A stretch of 41,104 nt of DNA. It comes from an uncultured Bacteroidales bacterium (GTDB taxonomy: Bacteria; Bacteroidota; Bacteroidia; Bacteroidales; Paludibacteraceae). Under the pieces are notes generated by a model. That model had not been told where the DNA came from and ran no database searches. It worked only from the letters and a program-made list of their open reading frames with translations. Positions 17,252 through 27,420 of this stretch are shown in pieces (position 1 is the first letter of the stretch; each line of letters opens with the position of its first letter). Where the stretch lies: contig CAIKVR010000212.1 of NCBI GenBank assembly GCA_903830915.1, positions 1 through 41,104 of the forward strand. Direction: 5' to 3'. The position numbers and the translations under genes were made by a program.

Positions 17252-17596
17252 TTATTTCAATAAAAAATCCTGTCGCATTGGACTAAATGTATCAATCAGA
17301 ATACCATCTTCGAGGCAAGTTGCACCATGAATTACATCAGGGTCGACATAAAATCCATCACCTGTACGAAGAATTTTTGTAACGCCATTTATGGTTACTT
17401 CAAACACTCCACTGACCACGTACGAAGTCTGTGAATGAATATGTTTATGCTGATAACCAACGCTTCCTGCCACAAATTTAATTTCGAGCAGCATAAGCTG
17501 TCCGTCGTAACCCATCAATTTGCGGGTTAATCCGCCATCTACCTCCACTGTCGGAAGCTCTGCTCCGAACAAGAAATTTTCACCTTTTGTTGTCAT
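17252..17596 (-). CDS. kdgF: KdgF, cupin that linearises unsaturated uronates
   Basis: A 114-residue single-domain cupin. KdgF turns 4,5-unsaturated galacturonate or 4-deoxy mannuronate/guluronate, released by pectate or alginate lyases, into the open ketone form (DKI or DEH). The cupin metal site is visible: H50, H52 and Q56 in HKHIHSQ, and H90 in VDPDVIHG. The HxHxxxQ spacing matches characterised KdgF proteins. The start is well placed, with an AT-rich leader and only 6 bp between the PL17 stop side and this gene. It lies between the PL17 exolyase and the MFS transporter, which fits a step just after monomer release. Small cupins can be mis-assigned, but the context makes this one secure. 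Confidence 0.9.
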   Translation of the reverse strand: MTTKGENFLFGAELPTVEVDGGLTRKLMGYDGQLMLLEIKFVAGSVGYQHKHIHSQTSYVVSGVFEVTINGVTKILRTGDGFYVDPDVIHGATCLEDGILIDTFSPMRQDFLLK

Positions 17597-17602
17597 AATT
17601 TA

Positions 17603-19801
17603 TTAGTTTTGTATATCTGTAAAATAATAATTGCCTGTAAATGAAATGGTTTTGTTGTTTATAATTATTGTTCGTGTTTTGGAATTATCAAAATCTCTAT
17701 TCGCAGTAATAAACAAGAACTTTTGCCCCTTTTTCAGACTGATTTTTACAGCCGAAAAATCCTCATCGTCTTTTATTAATGTCAGTTCAGAAAGATTTGT
17801 TTCGTAACCTTCAGTCACTTCACGTGTCAAATCGTAAAGTCCGTGTGGCTCAATCACCGAAACAAAGGTGTGATTGCTTACTCTGGGTTGACGAATTAGA
17901 AAGCAAGGCGTATCACGCAGGTTGAAATTCGGATCATTAGCCCCAATGCGTGTCAGCTTAAACTCGGTCAATGTGTCGGCGAGCGTTATAATGCTGTAAA
18001 AGCGGTTAGCATTGAGAATTGTAAAGTTAGCAGTCGGTTTATCTGTTTTTCCGGTAGCTTCAAGCCATAAATGCTGGTAGCCGTTTTTCTTTCCGAATGG
18101 CTTTAAGTTTGTGGTGTTTTTATGAATCGTAAAGTCAGTCGAAATTAGTTGACCATTGTAATAAAACGGGAAATCGAGTTGGTGAACCGTATCTGATTTT
18201 ACCCTGAAAATATCAATCGCAAGCGGAAATTCAAAGGCTTTATTCGTCAGCAAAGCCACAGTCCGGTTAAGCAGTACATCTTTATAAGCATTTCGCTCAA
18301 CTCCGGAAACAACTTGAATTTCCGGATTATCGACACTAAAGTAATTAATTTCGGAATGATATTTTGAGGAAATTTTTATATCACCATTAAAATCGCTTTT
18401 TCCATCCACCGTAACCGTATTGTGAGCAATGGTTTGCGAACCCCAGCTGTGATTCTCCTTGGTGTAGCCTCCGCCATCTTTCGGCTCAATATTCAGAAAA
18501 CGCACCGCACCGTAATCGGGCAAAATGCAATTTCCATTATCGTAAAACACCATCGAAAGCTTATCGTAATGACCATGTGACAGTCCGTGCGAAGTGGCTT
18601 TAAAAGTTAGACAGCTTTGGTTATCGCCGCTTCCAGAGCGTAAAATCGCTATTCCGCCTTCATCACCTTTGGCTCCATCGCGAAGTAGTGCAGGTTTCAG
18701 TTCAAAGGCAGGGATTTTTTCGGCAGCAACGGCTTTCGCAACTACCAGACCCTCGCCGCTAACGATGCAGGAGTTTTGCTGACGGGCAATGTCGAGCAGT
18801 TGTTTGTTGGACGGATTGTTTTTGTAGGCAATATCAACCGCATAAACGATTTCCTGTGTTTGGTAGGTTTTGTAAAGCGCATCGTTTAGGTAGAAAAATT
18901 CGCCGTTATAAGCGCATTGCAAAGCCGTGTTTACCGCTTTATCCAAAATTCTGTCGCGATAGCTGAAAATATTTAGTTCCGGTTGCTGATTCTGAATGAC
19001 TTGTGCGAAAGTCATAAACGGCCAAATGGCATAACGCTGATAATAAGGACCTTCGGTGTAATATCCATCGGGCGAGAAGAGCATATCCAGCTGACGGAAA
19101 AAACCGCTTTTCTTATCTTTTTTCGAGCCATAGAGTGCTTTGGCAACCAGATCTTTATCGCCCATCGCGTAGCCAATCATTCCCACTGCAGACAACGCCC
19201 AGGTGCCATGATTATGCATTTTGTTGAATGTTTCATAATTGCTCTCATTCCCGTTCGAAAGGAACTCCGCCATCGGACGAAACAGATTTTTCTCAATCAA
19301 CTGCCGGTCTTTTTCAGCAAGGAAATTATACACGCAATCGTAGGCATTGGCCGTATGAACCAGCCAAACCGCATCGTTCAGGGTTTGCCAGAATAACTTT
19401 CCACGAGCTTCGGATTTGATAACCGGATGCAGGTCGAGGGTAGGATACAAAGCCGCATATTTCAGCAACATATCCTTCACAAACTGAGCATATTTCGGGT
19501 TGCCGCTTATCTGAAACATAATTCCGGCAGCATTCATTGCATAATAGTTGCTTTTGTGCTTTTCGTGTGTGTATCCGCCACCGCCATCTTTCGGAACCGG
19601 AACATCCATTTTTTCAGCCAACGCCTTGTCGGCAATAGCTTTCAGTTCGTCGACCGATTTATCAAAAGCCGGATATTTTCCAACAGACGCTTTTATTTCC
19701 TGAACGGCTTTTGCGGTCAGAAATAAATTGGGATGTTCAACGGCGAAAGTGCTGGTTGCAACAAATAAAATAGCGATGAATAAGCTGAATTTCAGACGCA
19801 T
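17603..19801 (-). CDS. PL17 oligoalginate lyase (heparinase II/III-like)
   Basis: A 732-residue exported exolytic alginate lyase, with a signal peptide (1-20) and no T9SS tail, so probably periplasmic. Residues about 25-340 form the alpha/alpha barrel and about 370-700 the heparinase II/III-like beta-sandwich. Key residues line up with Alg17c of Saccharophagus with a constant offset of four: N197 and H198 (MHNHGTW), Y254 (GPYYQRYA) and Y446 (GGGYTKENHSWG), against N201, H202, Y258 and Y450 as I recall them. It should cut oligo-alginate to single unsaturated uronates, passed to KdgF. It is 2 bp from the PL6 gene and 6 bp from kdgF, a tight operon. Confidence 0.93.
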   Translation of the reverse strand: MRLKFSLFIAILFVATSTFAVEHPNLFLTAKAVQEIKASVGKYPAFDKSVDELKAIADKALAEKMDVPVPKDGGGGYTHEKHKSNYYAMNAAGIMFQISGNPKYAQFVKDMLLKYAALYPTLDLHPVIKSEARGKLFWQTLNDAVWLVHTANAYDCVYNFLAEKDRQLIEKNLFRPMAEFLSNGNESNYETFNKMHNHGTWALSAVGMIGYAMGDKDLVAKALYGSKKDKKSGFFRQLDMLFSPDGYYTEGPYYQRYAIWPFMTFAQVIQNQQPELNIFSYRDRILDKAVNTALQCAYNGEFFYLNDALYKTYQTQEIVYAVDIAYKNNPSNKQLLDIARQQNSCIVSGEGLVVAKAVAAEKIPAFELKPALLRDGAKGDEGGIAILRSGSGDNQSCLTFKATSHGLSHGHYDKLSMVFYDNGNCILPDYGAVRFLNIEPKDGGGYTKENHSWGSQTIAHNTVTVDGKSDFNGDIKISSKYHSEINYFSVDNPEIQVVSGVERNAYKDVLLNRTVALLTNKAFEFPLAIDIFRVKSDTVHQLDFPFYYNGQLISTDFTIHKNTTNLKPFGKKNGYQHLWLEATGKTDKPTANFTILNANRFYSIITLADTLTEFKLTRIGANDPNFNLRDTPCFLIRQPRVSNHTFVSVIEPHGLYDLTREVTEGYETNLSELTLIKDDEDFSAVKISLKKGQKFLFITANRDFDNSKTRTIIINNKTISFTGNYYFTDIQN

Positions 19802-19803
19802 AC

Positions 19804-21528
19804 TTAGTTGATTATAATTTTTTCAGAATAATTTTTTCCATTCTCAGCAATGAATTTTAGAATATAAACACCGGCTGTAGTCGGCAAATTGTTTGACGAA
19901 ATACCTTCCGATAGGTTTTGTTCTAATACATTCTTTCCGGAAATATCATAAACTGACAACTTACCTGCAACTGTTGAATTAGTAATCAATTTACGATTTG
20001 AAATAAAGGATTTAAAACCATTATCCAGGGATACTGACTTTATATCTGTCAGTACTCCATTGAAAAACGATGCGCCTGTTGTCGATCGGTTTGGCATTAT
20101 GCGGTTTGTTGTTCCCGAAGTCTGACTGCAACCGGGAACTTTGGTCGTAGTTCCTCTGTTCCGACCACGAATATCAACAGCAATGTCGGGGTAATCGCTT
20201 GTGGCGTACGATAATAAAGCCGACGTTGAGCCTGGTTCATACATGTTGATGCTTGTACCTGCCAACGCAAGTTTCGGATCCCTTCCGATGATAACCTGAG
20301 GTGCCGAACCTGTAAAATTGGTATATTTCCCCTGATTCATCAGGTTGTTATTCCAGGTAATATCCATTGTGGGGTCAATCTGATTGACATTTATATTTAT
20401 GTTTGAGCTTGAAGTATTGTAAATATTATTGTTCGCAATCACTGTTCCAATGGGCGGCATCGTGTAAGTGGAACTGCTGTTATAATTTATTGTAAAGGCA
20501 TTGCTACAATCTACCATGGTATTAAAAGCTACCAAAGCATTTTTCACTTGAAAATACTCATTTGCCAGCGAGTTCAGTTTTCCCCGGACGATGCAAACTG
20601 CTGAACGAAAGCCAGATCCACCGAGTTTTTCAAAGTAATTGTTGTACACTTTGTGGTTTTCTCCTATGATGCGAACACCGCCCGAGCTTGAATTTTTATT
20701 CCCAAAGAAATAATTACCATCCACCGTACAGCCATTTCCGTGTCGAAGTGTAACCATTCCATTACACTCGTAAAACACATTGTTTGAGTAATAATTCCCG
20801 CAGGATTTATTCGAGATGGTTTCTATTTCGCCGTTGCAATGTTCAAAGAAATTGTTTGTAACTTGAATTCCAGCCGTTTGCATAGAGGTAGAACTATCGC
20901 CAAGCCTCATAATTTCCTGACCGTTTAATTCTGCGCCTGTGGCATCAACATTTGAATTCCTATAACCGAAATAATTATTGTCCACAATATGATTTGGTAC
21001 AATTCCTGATGTAAGCCAAACTACCAACAGGGTTCCCATATTGCTTTTATTCTGAAAAGTACAATGATCCACCCTGTTATTGGCTCCATAAAGCGAAACC
21101 CACTTGCTGTCGATCGTGCTGTCGGTCGGATTGCAATCCACAATGGCGCAATTGGTTAGCCGGCAATTATTGGCAAACTCGGAACTTGATGTGCGAAACC
21201 CTACAATTTCGGAGCCGGTATTCAATGTCCCATTTTTGAAAAACAGACTGGAAACTTCGATGTAACTACCTGATAATCCGATATGTGATGAGCCGCTAAG
21301 TATTACCGAGCCGGGAGTCTGCGCCTTTAAAACCACAGGATTCGTGGCAGTACCGGTTGCTTTCAATGTTATTGCCTGATTAATCCATGTTCCGTTTTTC
21401 ATGACAATAGTATCTCCGGCACTCCAGCTTCCACCACTGATTTGAGAAGCAGTAGTAACAGTGACTTGTCGGGCAAACATAGTCAAAGAAAGGAATAAAA
21501 TCAAAAAAGAACTAACAGTTTTCTTCAT
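19804..21528 (-). CDS. PL6 alginate lyase with T9SS sorting domain
   Basis: A 574-residue secreted lyase of the chondroitinase-B-like right-handed beta-helix family. A signal peptide (1-19) is followed by the PL6 helix, starting VTVTTASQISGGSWSAGDTIVMKNGTW. The Lys/Arg pair is present: K241 in ETISNKSCGN and R262 in VTLRHGNGC, 21 residues apart, the same spacing as K220/R241 of AlyGC as I recall it. The last 75 residues (after GLNNGFKSF-like DNGFKSFISNRK) are a T9SS sorting domain, so the enzyme acts outside the cell or on its surface. It would depolymerise alginate for PL17. It is unusual to find the T9SS tail on PL6 but not on the neighbouring PL17 and PL38, consistent with a division between outside and periplasm. 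Confidence 0.92.
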   Translation of the reverse strand: MKKTVSSFLILFLSLTMFARQVTVTTASQISGGSWSAGDTIVMKNGTWINQAITLKATGTATNPVVLKAQTPGSVILSGSSHIGLSGSYIEVSSLFFKNGTLNTGSEIVGFRTSSSEFANNCRLTNCAIVDCNPTDSTIDSKWVSLYGANNRVDHCTFQNKSNMGTLLVVWLTSGIVPNHIVDNNYFGYRNSNVDATGAELNGQEIMRLGDSSTSMQTAGIQVTNNFFEHCNGEIETISNKSCGNYYSNNVFYECNGMVTLRHGNGCTVDGNYFFGNKNSSSGGVRIIGENHKVYNNYFEKLGGSGFRSAVCIVRGKLNSLANEYFQVKNALVAFNTMVDCSNAFTINYNSSSTYTMPPIGTVIANNNIYNTSSSNININVNQIDPTMDITWNNNLMNQGKYTNFTGSAPQVIIGRDPKLALAGTSINMYEPGSTSALLSYATSDYPDIAVDIRGRNRGTTTKVPGCSQTSGTTNRIMPNRSTTGASFFNGVLTDIKSVSLDNGFKSFISNRKLITNSTVAGKLSVYDISGKNVLEQNLSEGISSNNLPTTAGVYILKFIAENGKNYSEKIIIN

Positions 21529-21555
21529 GTAATATTTATTTTAAAATCCAGATAA

Positions 21556-22731
21556 CTAATAAAATAACACATTATCATCTTTATCTGAATCGCTTATTCT
21601 GTTTCTGTAGAACTTCACATAAACAGGTTTTGTGAGAAATTTATCTGCACGGTACAGTTGCCAGCAGAGCTTTTTCTGAACGCTGTCCCATTCCTTTATC
21701 TGTTTGTATGGAAAATGACTTTGCGGTTTCCCCACGAATTGAGTCAGAAAATCAATTGCTTTCAAAATGCTTCTTCCATCCTGTGATTTAGTGCTAAATA
21801 AATCAACGTTCAGCGATTTAGCCATGCAACACATATCCAATATGTGGGTCAGGTTGAATGTGGAATATCCCAAAGCAGTGGTGCGTGCCAATTCCAGTGG
21901 TTGAGAACCATCGGGTTCAATTTGTGCAAAAAGTCTGCGTTCAGGAAACTCAGCAATAAATTTCCTGGCAATGTCTTCTTTCCCTACAAAAAGCGCATAG
22001 CGTGTTGCCTGAACATCGAAAGCTGTGCCATGATTGTTTTTGGCTGTATATTCTTCGTTTCCTATTTCAGTAGTCATCATCCAGTTCAGATAAGTTGAGA
22101 ACCAGATTGTTAGTCCTTCTGCAACTTGTGGTGAATAGTGTTTCGACCCTTTAAGCAATTCCACTCCATCCAACATATCAATAAATGAATAGGTGTCAAT
22201 AATGCCTTCACCACGACCTTTCCCGTCATTTCTACCGGAAATTGTCTGACCGAAATTCATATTTGGGTTCATTTTAGTGGAAGGGTTCAAAAACCATTTT
22301 CGCAGATTTTGAACTGCTTTTGCGGCATAATTCTCATCCGAAGTCAGGTAGTATGCCACAGCTAACTCTTTTACGCTTTTGGCCATAATACCTAAAATTC
22401 CCCTGTCGAATTTGTCAATCTCATGATTCACCACCCCATCTTTTCGAATATACGGACCGCCCGGATTTTTAGGATCGGGCCACCAGTAACGACCAGCACT
22501 TATATAATCGTGTTTATCGCCACTTGGTGGAATGGTTTCCTTGTCCATAACTGTCAGAATATCAGCTGAAAGTGCTCTGTCTGCTTCACGAAGAATAAAT
22601 TTTGCTGCTTCTGAAGTCAGTGATTTATCTTCATTGAGTTTGTTGACATTCCATATTTTTGTTTGACTACGGACTTGAACAGAAGTTGAAATTAGAGCGA
22701 AAATAAAGAGGTTTAATAATAGTTTTTTCAT
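21556..22731 (-). CDS. alginate_lyase-domain (PF05426) protein, probable PL38
   Basis: A 391-residue exported protein with a signal peptide (1-22) and one alpha/alpha toroid domain of the Alginate_lyase type. The hallmark YWWPDPKNPGGPYIRKDG (82-99) is present. Likely catalytic residues are N233 and H234 in KNNHGTAFDVQ, and R283 and Y289 in LARTTALGY, arranged as in PL5-type lyases. I favour PL38 because PL6, PL17 and PL38 together were described in an alginate-growing gut Bacteroides ovatus. PL5 or a related uronate lyase is the alternative. It lacks a T9SS tail and so probably works in the periplasm. It follows the sialate-esterase gene by 15 bp. Confidence 0.82.
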   Translation of the reverse strand: MKKLLLNLFIFALISTSVQVRSQTKIWNVNKLNEDKSLTSEAAKFILREADRALSADILTVMDKETIPPSGDKHDYISAGRYWWPDPKNPGGPYIRKDGVVNHEIDKFDRGILGIMAKSVKELAVAYYLTSDENYAAKAVQNLRKWFLNPSTKMNPNMNFGQTISGRNDGKGRGEGIIDTYSFIDMLDGVELLKGSKHYSPQVAEGLTIWFSTYLNWMMTTEIGNEEYTAKNNHGTAFDVQATRYALFVGKEDIARKFIAEFPERRLFAQIEPDGSQPLELARTTALGYSTFNLTHILDMCCMAKSLNVDLFSTKSQDGRSILKAIDFLTQFVGKPQSHFPYKQIKEWDSVQKKLCWQLYRADKFLTKPVYVKFYRNRISDSDKDDNVLFY

Positions 22732-22746
22732 GAATTAAGTTGGTTA

Positions 22747-24303
22747 TCAGAATTTTGTAGATTTCACTCCTTCAGTAAGTAATGGAAAATCATCAGTTCT
22801 GAAAGGTGATGCCGGGAAATCAGCAGTATTTCTCAGGTTGGCTTCCGTCCAGTTTGCCCAACCGTAACGAACTGCAACAGGATTGGTAACACCTTCGGCG
22901 TATACAACTATCTGATTTCCTTTGATTTGAGCTTTAGCGGATACAAAGTTTTTGTCAGCACCACAAATAGTGAATCCTTGTAACTCACCGTCCACTTTCA
23001 ATCCTCCGTACACAAAATCGAACGATAAAACTGCCTGATTTCCCTTAAATTCCACGCTTTTGTAAACAGGCCCCGAATACGGAATATCAAATCCATAAAC
23101 AGTATTAAAGGCAATAGCAGCCAATCGTTTACCTACAGGCTCTTTGTTAGTGGGATGAATGTTGGTTTTATTGCCAAGTTCAATCGTAACAGCCATACCT
23201 GTGTTTTTTACATTTTTCCAGGTCAGCAACTGAGATTCGCGCTGTTCAGGCCATATAGGTCGGTTAGCACCATCGGCATTTGCATATCCGGGAAGCTGAA
23301 CAAACAAAAAAGGCAGATTCGGATTGTTGAAATCCGTGCGCCATTGTTCAATCATGGCTGGAAATAAGGTACGATATTGAACTGCCCGGGGCGAATTATG
23401 TTCACCCTGATACCAGATAGCTCCCTTTAGGGAATAAGGTATAACACGTTTCAACATGGTATTATACAAACCATAAGGACGGTTGTAGTTTTGTTCGCCC
23501 ATAGGTTCTTTAGGACTTTTCATGGTTTTATTGCCAGCTTTTACCGAGTCACGGAATACTTTCAAAGCATTTTCATAGTTGGTGAGCAATTCAAGGTATT
23601 TCTCACGTCCCAATTTAGCGTAATTGCTTTCGTAATTCTCAACAATGGGAGCAATTAACGGATTTTTCAAAAGCGATTCCCTACTCATCCATGTTTCAGC
23701 ACCAGAACCACCTTTATAACAGCATATTACTCCAACCGGAACCTTTAGTTTTGCCTGCAAATCTTTTGCAAAGTAATAAGCCACAGCCGACATATTTTTT
23801 ACATTTTCGGTAGTTGCCGTCCGCCAATTCATGTCACCACGGTTTTTATCACCTTCATAAGCCTTGTAAGGAACCATTATAAAACGAATGTTAGGGTTGG
23901 CAGCCTGAGCTATTTCTTCTTTTCCATTATCCGAATTTTCAAGCATAAAAGCCATGTTTGATTGTCCACCGGCTAACCAAACTTCACCTACGTAGATTTC
24001 TTTCAATTTAATGGATTCATTCGTTGAAGTTACACTCATTTGATAAGGTCCGCCTTCTTTCAGGGCTGATAAATCAACAGTCCATTTTCCGGTTTTGTCA
24101 CTTTTCGACTGAAATTGTTTTCCCTGTATGCTGACAGAAACACCGGTTGACGGATCTGCCGTTCCCCAAACGCTTACTTTGGCATTACGCTGAAGTACAG
24201 CGCCTTCATTGAAAAGTTCGCCCAGTTTGAGATTTTGCGCATTTACTATGCTGAAAATGAATAAACCAACAATAATAAGTTGGGTTCTGAAAATGCTTCT
24301 CAT
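22747..24303 (-). CDS. sialate O-acetylesterase-like (SASA) carbohydrate esterase
   Basis: A 518-residue exported esterase. Signal peptide 1-22; a beta-sandwich (about 28-105, KLGELFNEGAVLQRN) precedes the SGNH-fold SASA domain. The nucleophile is S115 in WLAGGQSNMAF. The WYQGEHNS motif (297-304) and NIHP with H383 complete the family pattern. The domain is split by a helical insert around 210-275. Members remove acetyl groups from many sugars, not only sialic acid. In an alginate locus the obvious job is de-acetylation of bacterial, O-acetylated mannuronate. That is inference; algal alginate is not acetylated. No T9SS tail is present. It sits 2 bp from the SGNH esterase gene upstream in the operon. 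Confidence 0.85.
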   Translation of the reverse strand: MRSIFRTQLIIVGLFIFSIVNAQNLKLGELFNEGAVLQRNAKVSVWGTADPSTGVSVSIQGKQFQSKSDKTGKWTVDLSALKEGGPYQMSVTSTNESIKLKEIYVGEVWLAGGQSNMAFMLENSDNGKEEIAQAANPNIRFIMVPYKAYEGDKNRGDMNWRTATTENVKNMSAVAYYFAKDLQAKLKVPVGVICCYKGGSGAETWMSRESLLKNPLIAPIVENYESNYAKLGREKYLELLTNYENALKVFRDSVKAGNKTMKSPKEPMGEQNYNRPYGLYNTMLKRVIPYSLKGAIWYQGEHNSPRAVQYRTLFPAMIEQWRTDFNNPNLPFLFVQLPGYANADGANRPIWPEQRESQLLTWKNVKNTGMAVTIELGNKTNIHPTNKEPVGKRLAAIAFNTVYGFDIPYSGPVYKSVEFKGNQAVLSFDFVYGGLKVDGELQGFTICGADKNFVSAKAQIKGNQIVVYAEGVTNPVAVRYGWANWTEANLRNTADFPASPFRTDDFPLLTEGVKSTKF

Positions 24304-24305
24304 GA

Positions 24306-25019
24306 TTATTTTGTTTGTTTTTTGATTAGAAATGGCTCAATCTTCTTTGCGAAGAGTTTGTAACAATCTGTATTCACGTGCAAACTGTCGGAAGTGAATA
24401 ATTCTTTCCGGTAGTTGCCTTTTTCGTCCAATACCACCGAAGCAATGTCAACGTATCTCAGATTGGTTTTGGTTGCTGCAAATTCTTTCATTTTGTCATT
24501 GTATTCCTTAATTTGCTCCCGTTGAGCATGTCGGCGCGGGCTGTATTTTACCGACAACAAAACAAGTGGAGTTTTGAGTAATTTAATCTCGGTCAGACGA
24601 ACAAAAACCTTTAAATCAGCCAGTAAAGTTTCAACCGGAATACCGCCACCCAAATCATTATCGCCTTCGTAAAGTACCACCTGAGCTGGTTTGTATTGAT
24701 AAACAAACTTGTCGCCAAAATAAATGGCTTCAGCAAGTCGAGAGCCTCCGAATCCGTGATTCAGAATATTCGATTGCGGAAAATAGCTTTGCATATCAGT
24801 CCATTTCCTGAACGTGGAACTACCGATAAATACAACCAGATTGGTGGAATCTATCCCTTTTTTATCTTCCTGAGTAAACTGTGTTATTTCTTTTGCATAT
24901 TTATCCTCTTTCAAAATGGGTTTAGTTTGTGCATTAATTGATTGTAAACCAATTGATAAAAAAGAAAACCAAATACAAATTCCGAGTATTAATCCATTAA
25001 ATTTTGAATAATTTCTCAT
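24306..25019 (-). CDS. SGNH/GDSL-type esterase
   Basis: A 237-residue exported hydrolase. Signal peptide about 1-30. Block I is VFIGSSTFRKW (nucleophile in GSS), block II ILNHGFGGSR (Gly), block III YEGDNDL (Asn) and block V SDSLHVN (Asp and His). All four SGNH signature residues are visible, and the length is typical of a single-domain enzyme. Its start codon overlaps the stop of the upstream esterase gene by 4 bp (ATGA), so the two are translationally coupled. With the next gene it makes a run of three different esterase folds, again pointing to an acylated substrate. The exact ester is unknown. Confidence 0.85.
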   Translation of the reverse strand: MRNYSKFNGLILGICIWFSFLSIGLQSINAQTKPILKEDKYAKEITQFTQEDKKGIDSTNLVVFIGSSTFRKWTDMQSYFPQSNILNHGFGGSRLAEAIYFGDKFVYQYKPAQVVLYEGDNDLGGGIPVETLLADLKVFVRLTEIKLLKTPLVLLSVKYSPRRHAQREQIKEYNDKMKEFAATKTNLRYVDIASVVLDEKGNYRKELFTSDSLHVNTDCYKLFAKKIEPFLIKKQTK

Positions 25020-27376
25020 TTTATGATGACTTTAAAATTAGATTCTGACTGAGCTGTTCTCACTTTCACTATAAACAATCCGGATTGATTGAGTTTGATT
25101 GATTTTTCCTGAGTTTGAAACAACATTTTGCCAACACAATCGAAGATGGTTGTAACCGTTTTCTCATTGGTTTTAACGATTAAATTATTATCAGAAAGAG
25201 TCACATTTAAATTGCTCTTACTTGTTTGATCTACCGAAGAAGTGGTTAAAGAATTGATTACCTGATTCAGGAAAACGATCACTTCCGATTCCATTTGGGT
25301 ATTGTAAGCATCCGGGAAACCTCCGTGTAAACCTCCGGGAACTGTCAGAAATTTGTTTTTAACGCCGGCAGCCTGCAATTTTGCCTGTAATCGTACCGAT
25401 TGGGTGTAAGGTATCGTTGGGTCTGCATCACCGTGAATGATATAGGTTGGAGGCGTGTTGGCATCAATCATTTCGTAAGGCGAAAGTGATTTTACAAATA
25501 CATCATCACTATAGCGTGAACCTAACCAGGAAACCATGCCAGGATAAAAAGGAGCAAATGTCATTAAATCGGCAGCACCGTATTTGTCAATAACTGCCAT
25601 AACTTTAATCGTGCCTGCATATTGCTGACAATCATTATCATAGATTCGGTTGTTTTGCAAATAGCCACCGGTCAGAGCCAAATGTCCGCCTGCCGAACCG
25701 CCCTGAAATATGATTTTATTCCGGTCGATATGCAATTCGTCGGCATGATTCAGCAGGTATTGCATTGCTCCGCGCACATCTTCAACAGCTGCGGGTGCAA
25801 GAGTTTCGTATCTCATTCGGTATTCTACATTGGCAACGGCCCAACCCTGATTAAAATACATGCTGAAACCACCCTGTTCTTCTTTAGCACCACTTACCCA
25901 ACCGCCGCCGTGCATATTGATAACCACCGGAACAGGATTGCCGGCATCAGTAGGGTAATAAATATCCATACGGCAATTGGTGCTGTTCACGTTTTTGTAA
26001 ACCACGTCAAGCAAACCATTATAGTTTGAAGGATATGCCACTGAATGAATGGTTTGGAAATTTACTGTAATGGATTTTGATAAGTTCGATGGATTTCCCG
26101 CTTCGCAAAATGTTCCGGCAGAAATACTCAATGTGTAATTTTTATTAGCTGAACTTGTGGTTGTTAGTGCAACGGGCATGGTTACTGTTGTGCCAGAAAA
26201 TCTGCAACTATCAAGTGACAGCGAGACTCCATTCAGCAAAATAGTACCGCTACCTTTCTGAATATTTTTATTGAAAGTAAGCGTAATGGTCTCTTTTAAG
26301 TTTGAAAAACAAATTTCATTTTCAGCCGGCGAAGTACTTCGGAGTGTCAAATCCAGGGTTTCTTGCAGGGTTCGGGTTACAATTTTATAAACGTAAAGTC
26401 CGCTTCCGGTATTATTGGCAATGCGCAACTTGGTTTCATAATTTCTTGCCAGTGGAATCACATAAACACTATCGGGAGTTTTAATGGTAGTGTATGTTCC
26501 AACAGTTTGCCAGGCATTACTCACCCATTCATCCAACCTGAAACTCATAGCTGTAGTACCTGTAACAGCATGAATTTCCACCTCACCAACTGTCGTGAGT
26601 GTTGGAAATTCAATGGCACCCGATTGCGTATTTCTATCAACAGCAATACGGTTTGTATGCGTTTCACCGTTTGGGCAAGTCATGGTTCCGGTATACAAAT
26701 ATGCTTTCACCAAATTATATCCGTTTATAGTAGAAGATGGATAACTACCGGTTGTGTACGCAGTACTTGCAACTGTCCCCCATGTTCCATCTGCAAAATT
26801 GGTACTGATTTTAGCCACTGATGTTGGTGGTGTTACCGGTATGGTGGTTTGGTATTTCGACAGCTCAATATCATCCACCACAAACCAAGCTGCATTTACA
26901 AAATTTGGATCGGTAGATACGGTGGCATAAAAAATCACTTTAAAGGTTGATAAAGAGTCTTTTATTGGAATAGTAATTTTTGCAAATCCGGGCGATGCAG
27001 TTTTGTTTGGGAAATTAAAAGCGTTATATGTGTTTATAATTGTAGTGTCAGTGCCAATTACTTTTCCTACATACAGCGTCATGTAAGTTGCATTGGCATT
27101 TTTGGAAACATAAAATGAAAGTGTATCCGCTCCTGTAACCTGCGGACTTATCAGATTTTTACCGTATCTGCCCGAACCTGCGGGATCAAACTTGATGGCA
27201 TAAGCACCTGAAAAAGAAAGTCCGGTGTGATTTATTGATGTTGTAGAGCTACACTGACGTGTCCAACCAGAAGGAGATGAGCTGGCAAATCCTTCCTGAA
27301 AGTGATATTCAGAGGCAGCATTAAGTGACGAAAGTACAGAAAACGTAATAAGAAACATTATAAATACCTTTTTCAT
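25016..27376 (-). CDS. secreted modular alpha/beta-hydrolase esterase with T9SS tail
   Basis: A 786-residue secreted protein and first gene of TU1. Order: signal peptide (1-20); jelly-roll-like domain (about 21-175); the FxxGTWG domain shared with TU2 (about 190-336); SbsA-type Ig-like domain (about 345-442, SPAENEICFSN, GTILLNG); alpha/beta hydrolase (about 450-710); T9SS sorting domain (about 715-786). The hydrolase has the oxyanion HGGGW (489-493), S561 in GGSAGG, an Asp in HGDADPTIPY (650 or 652) and H684 in GGLHGGF. This is the BD-FAE/carbohydrate-esterase type layout, with RMDIYYP before it. It should act outside the cell on esters of the polymer. Its promoter region carries the TTTGG palindrome. 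Confidence 0.87.
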   Translation of the reverse strand: MKKVFIMFLITFSVLSSLNAASEYHFQEGFASSSPSGWTRQCSSTTSINHTGLSFSGAYAIKFDPAGSGRYGKNLISPQVTGADTLSFYVSKNANATYMTLYVGKVIGTDTTIINTYNAFNFPNKTASPGFAKITIPIKDSLSTFKVIFYATVSTDPNFVNAAWFVVDDIELSKYQTTIPVTPPTSVAKISTNFADGTWGTVASTAYTTGSYPSSTINGYNLVKAYLYTGTMTCPNGETHTNRIAVDRNTQSGAIEFPTLTTVGEVEIHAVTGTTAMSFRLDEWVSNAWQTVGTYTTIKTPDSVYVIPLARNYETKLRIANNTGSGLYVYKIVTRTLQETLDLTLRSTSPAENEICFSNLKETITLTFNKNIQKGSGTILLNGVSLSLDSCRFSGTTVTMPVALTTTSSANKNYTLSISAGTFCEAGNPSNLSKSITVNFQTIHSVAYPSNYNGLLDVVYKNVNSTNCRMDIYYPTDAGNPVPVVINMHGGGWVSGAKEEQGGFSMYFNQGWAVANVEYRMRYETLAPAAVEDVRGAMQYLLNHADELHIDRNKIIFQGGSAGGHLALTGGYLQNNRIYDNDCQQYAGTIKVMAVIDKYGAADLMTFAPFYPGMVSWLGSRYSDDVFVKSLSPYEMIDANTPPTYIIHGDADPTIPYTQSVRLQAKLQAAGVKNKFLTVPGGLHGGFPDAYNTQMESEVIVFLNQVINSLTTSSVDQTSKSNLNVTLSDNNLIVKTNEKTVTTIFDCVGKMLFQTQEKSIKLNQSGLFIVKVRTAQSESNFKVIIK

Positions 27377-27420
27377 AACAATTAGATTAATAAAGATACA
27401 ACTTCAATGATTAATTGTAC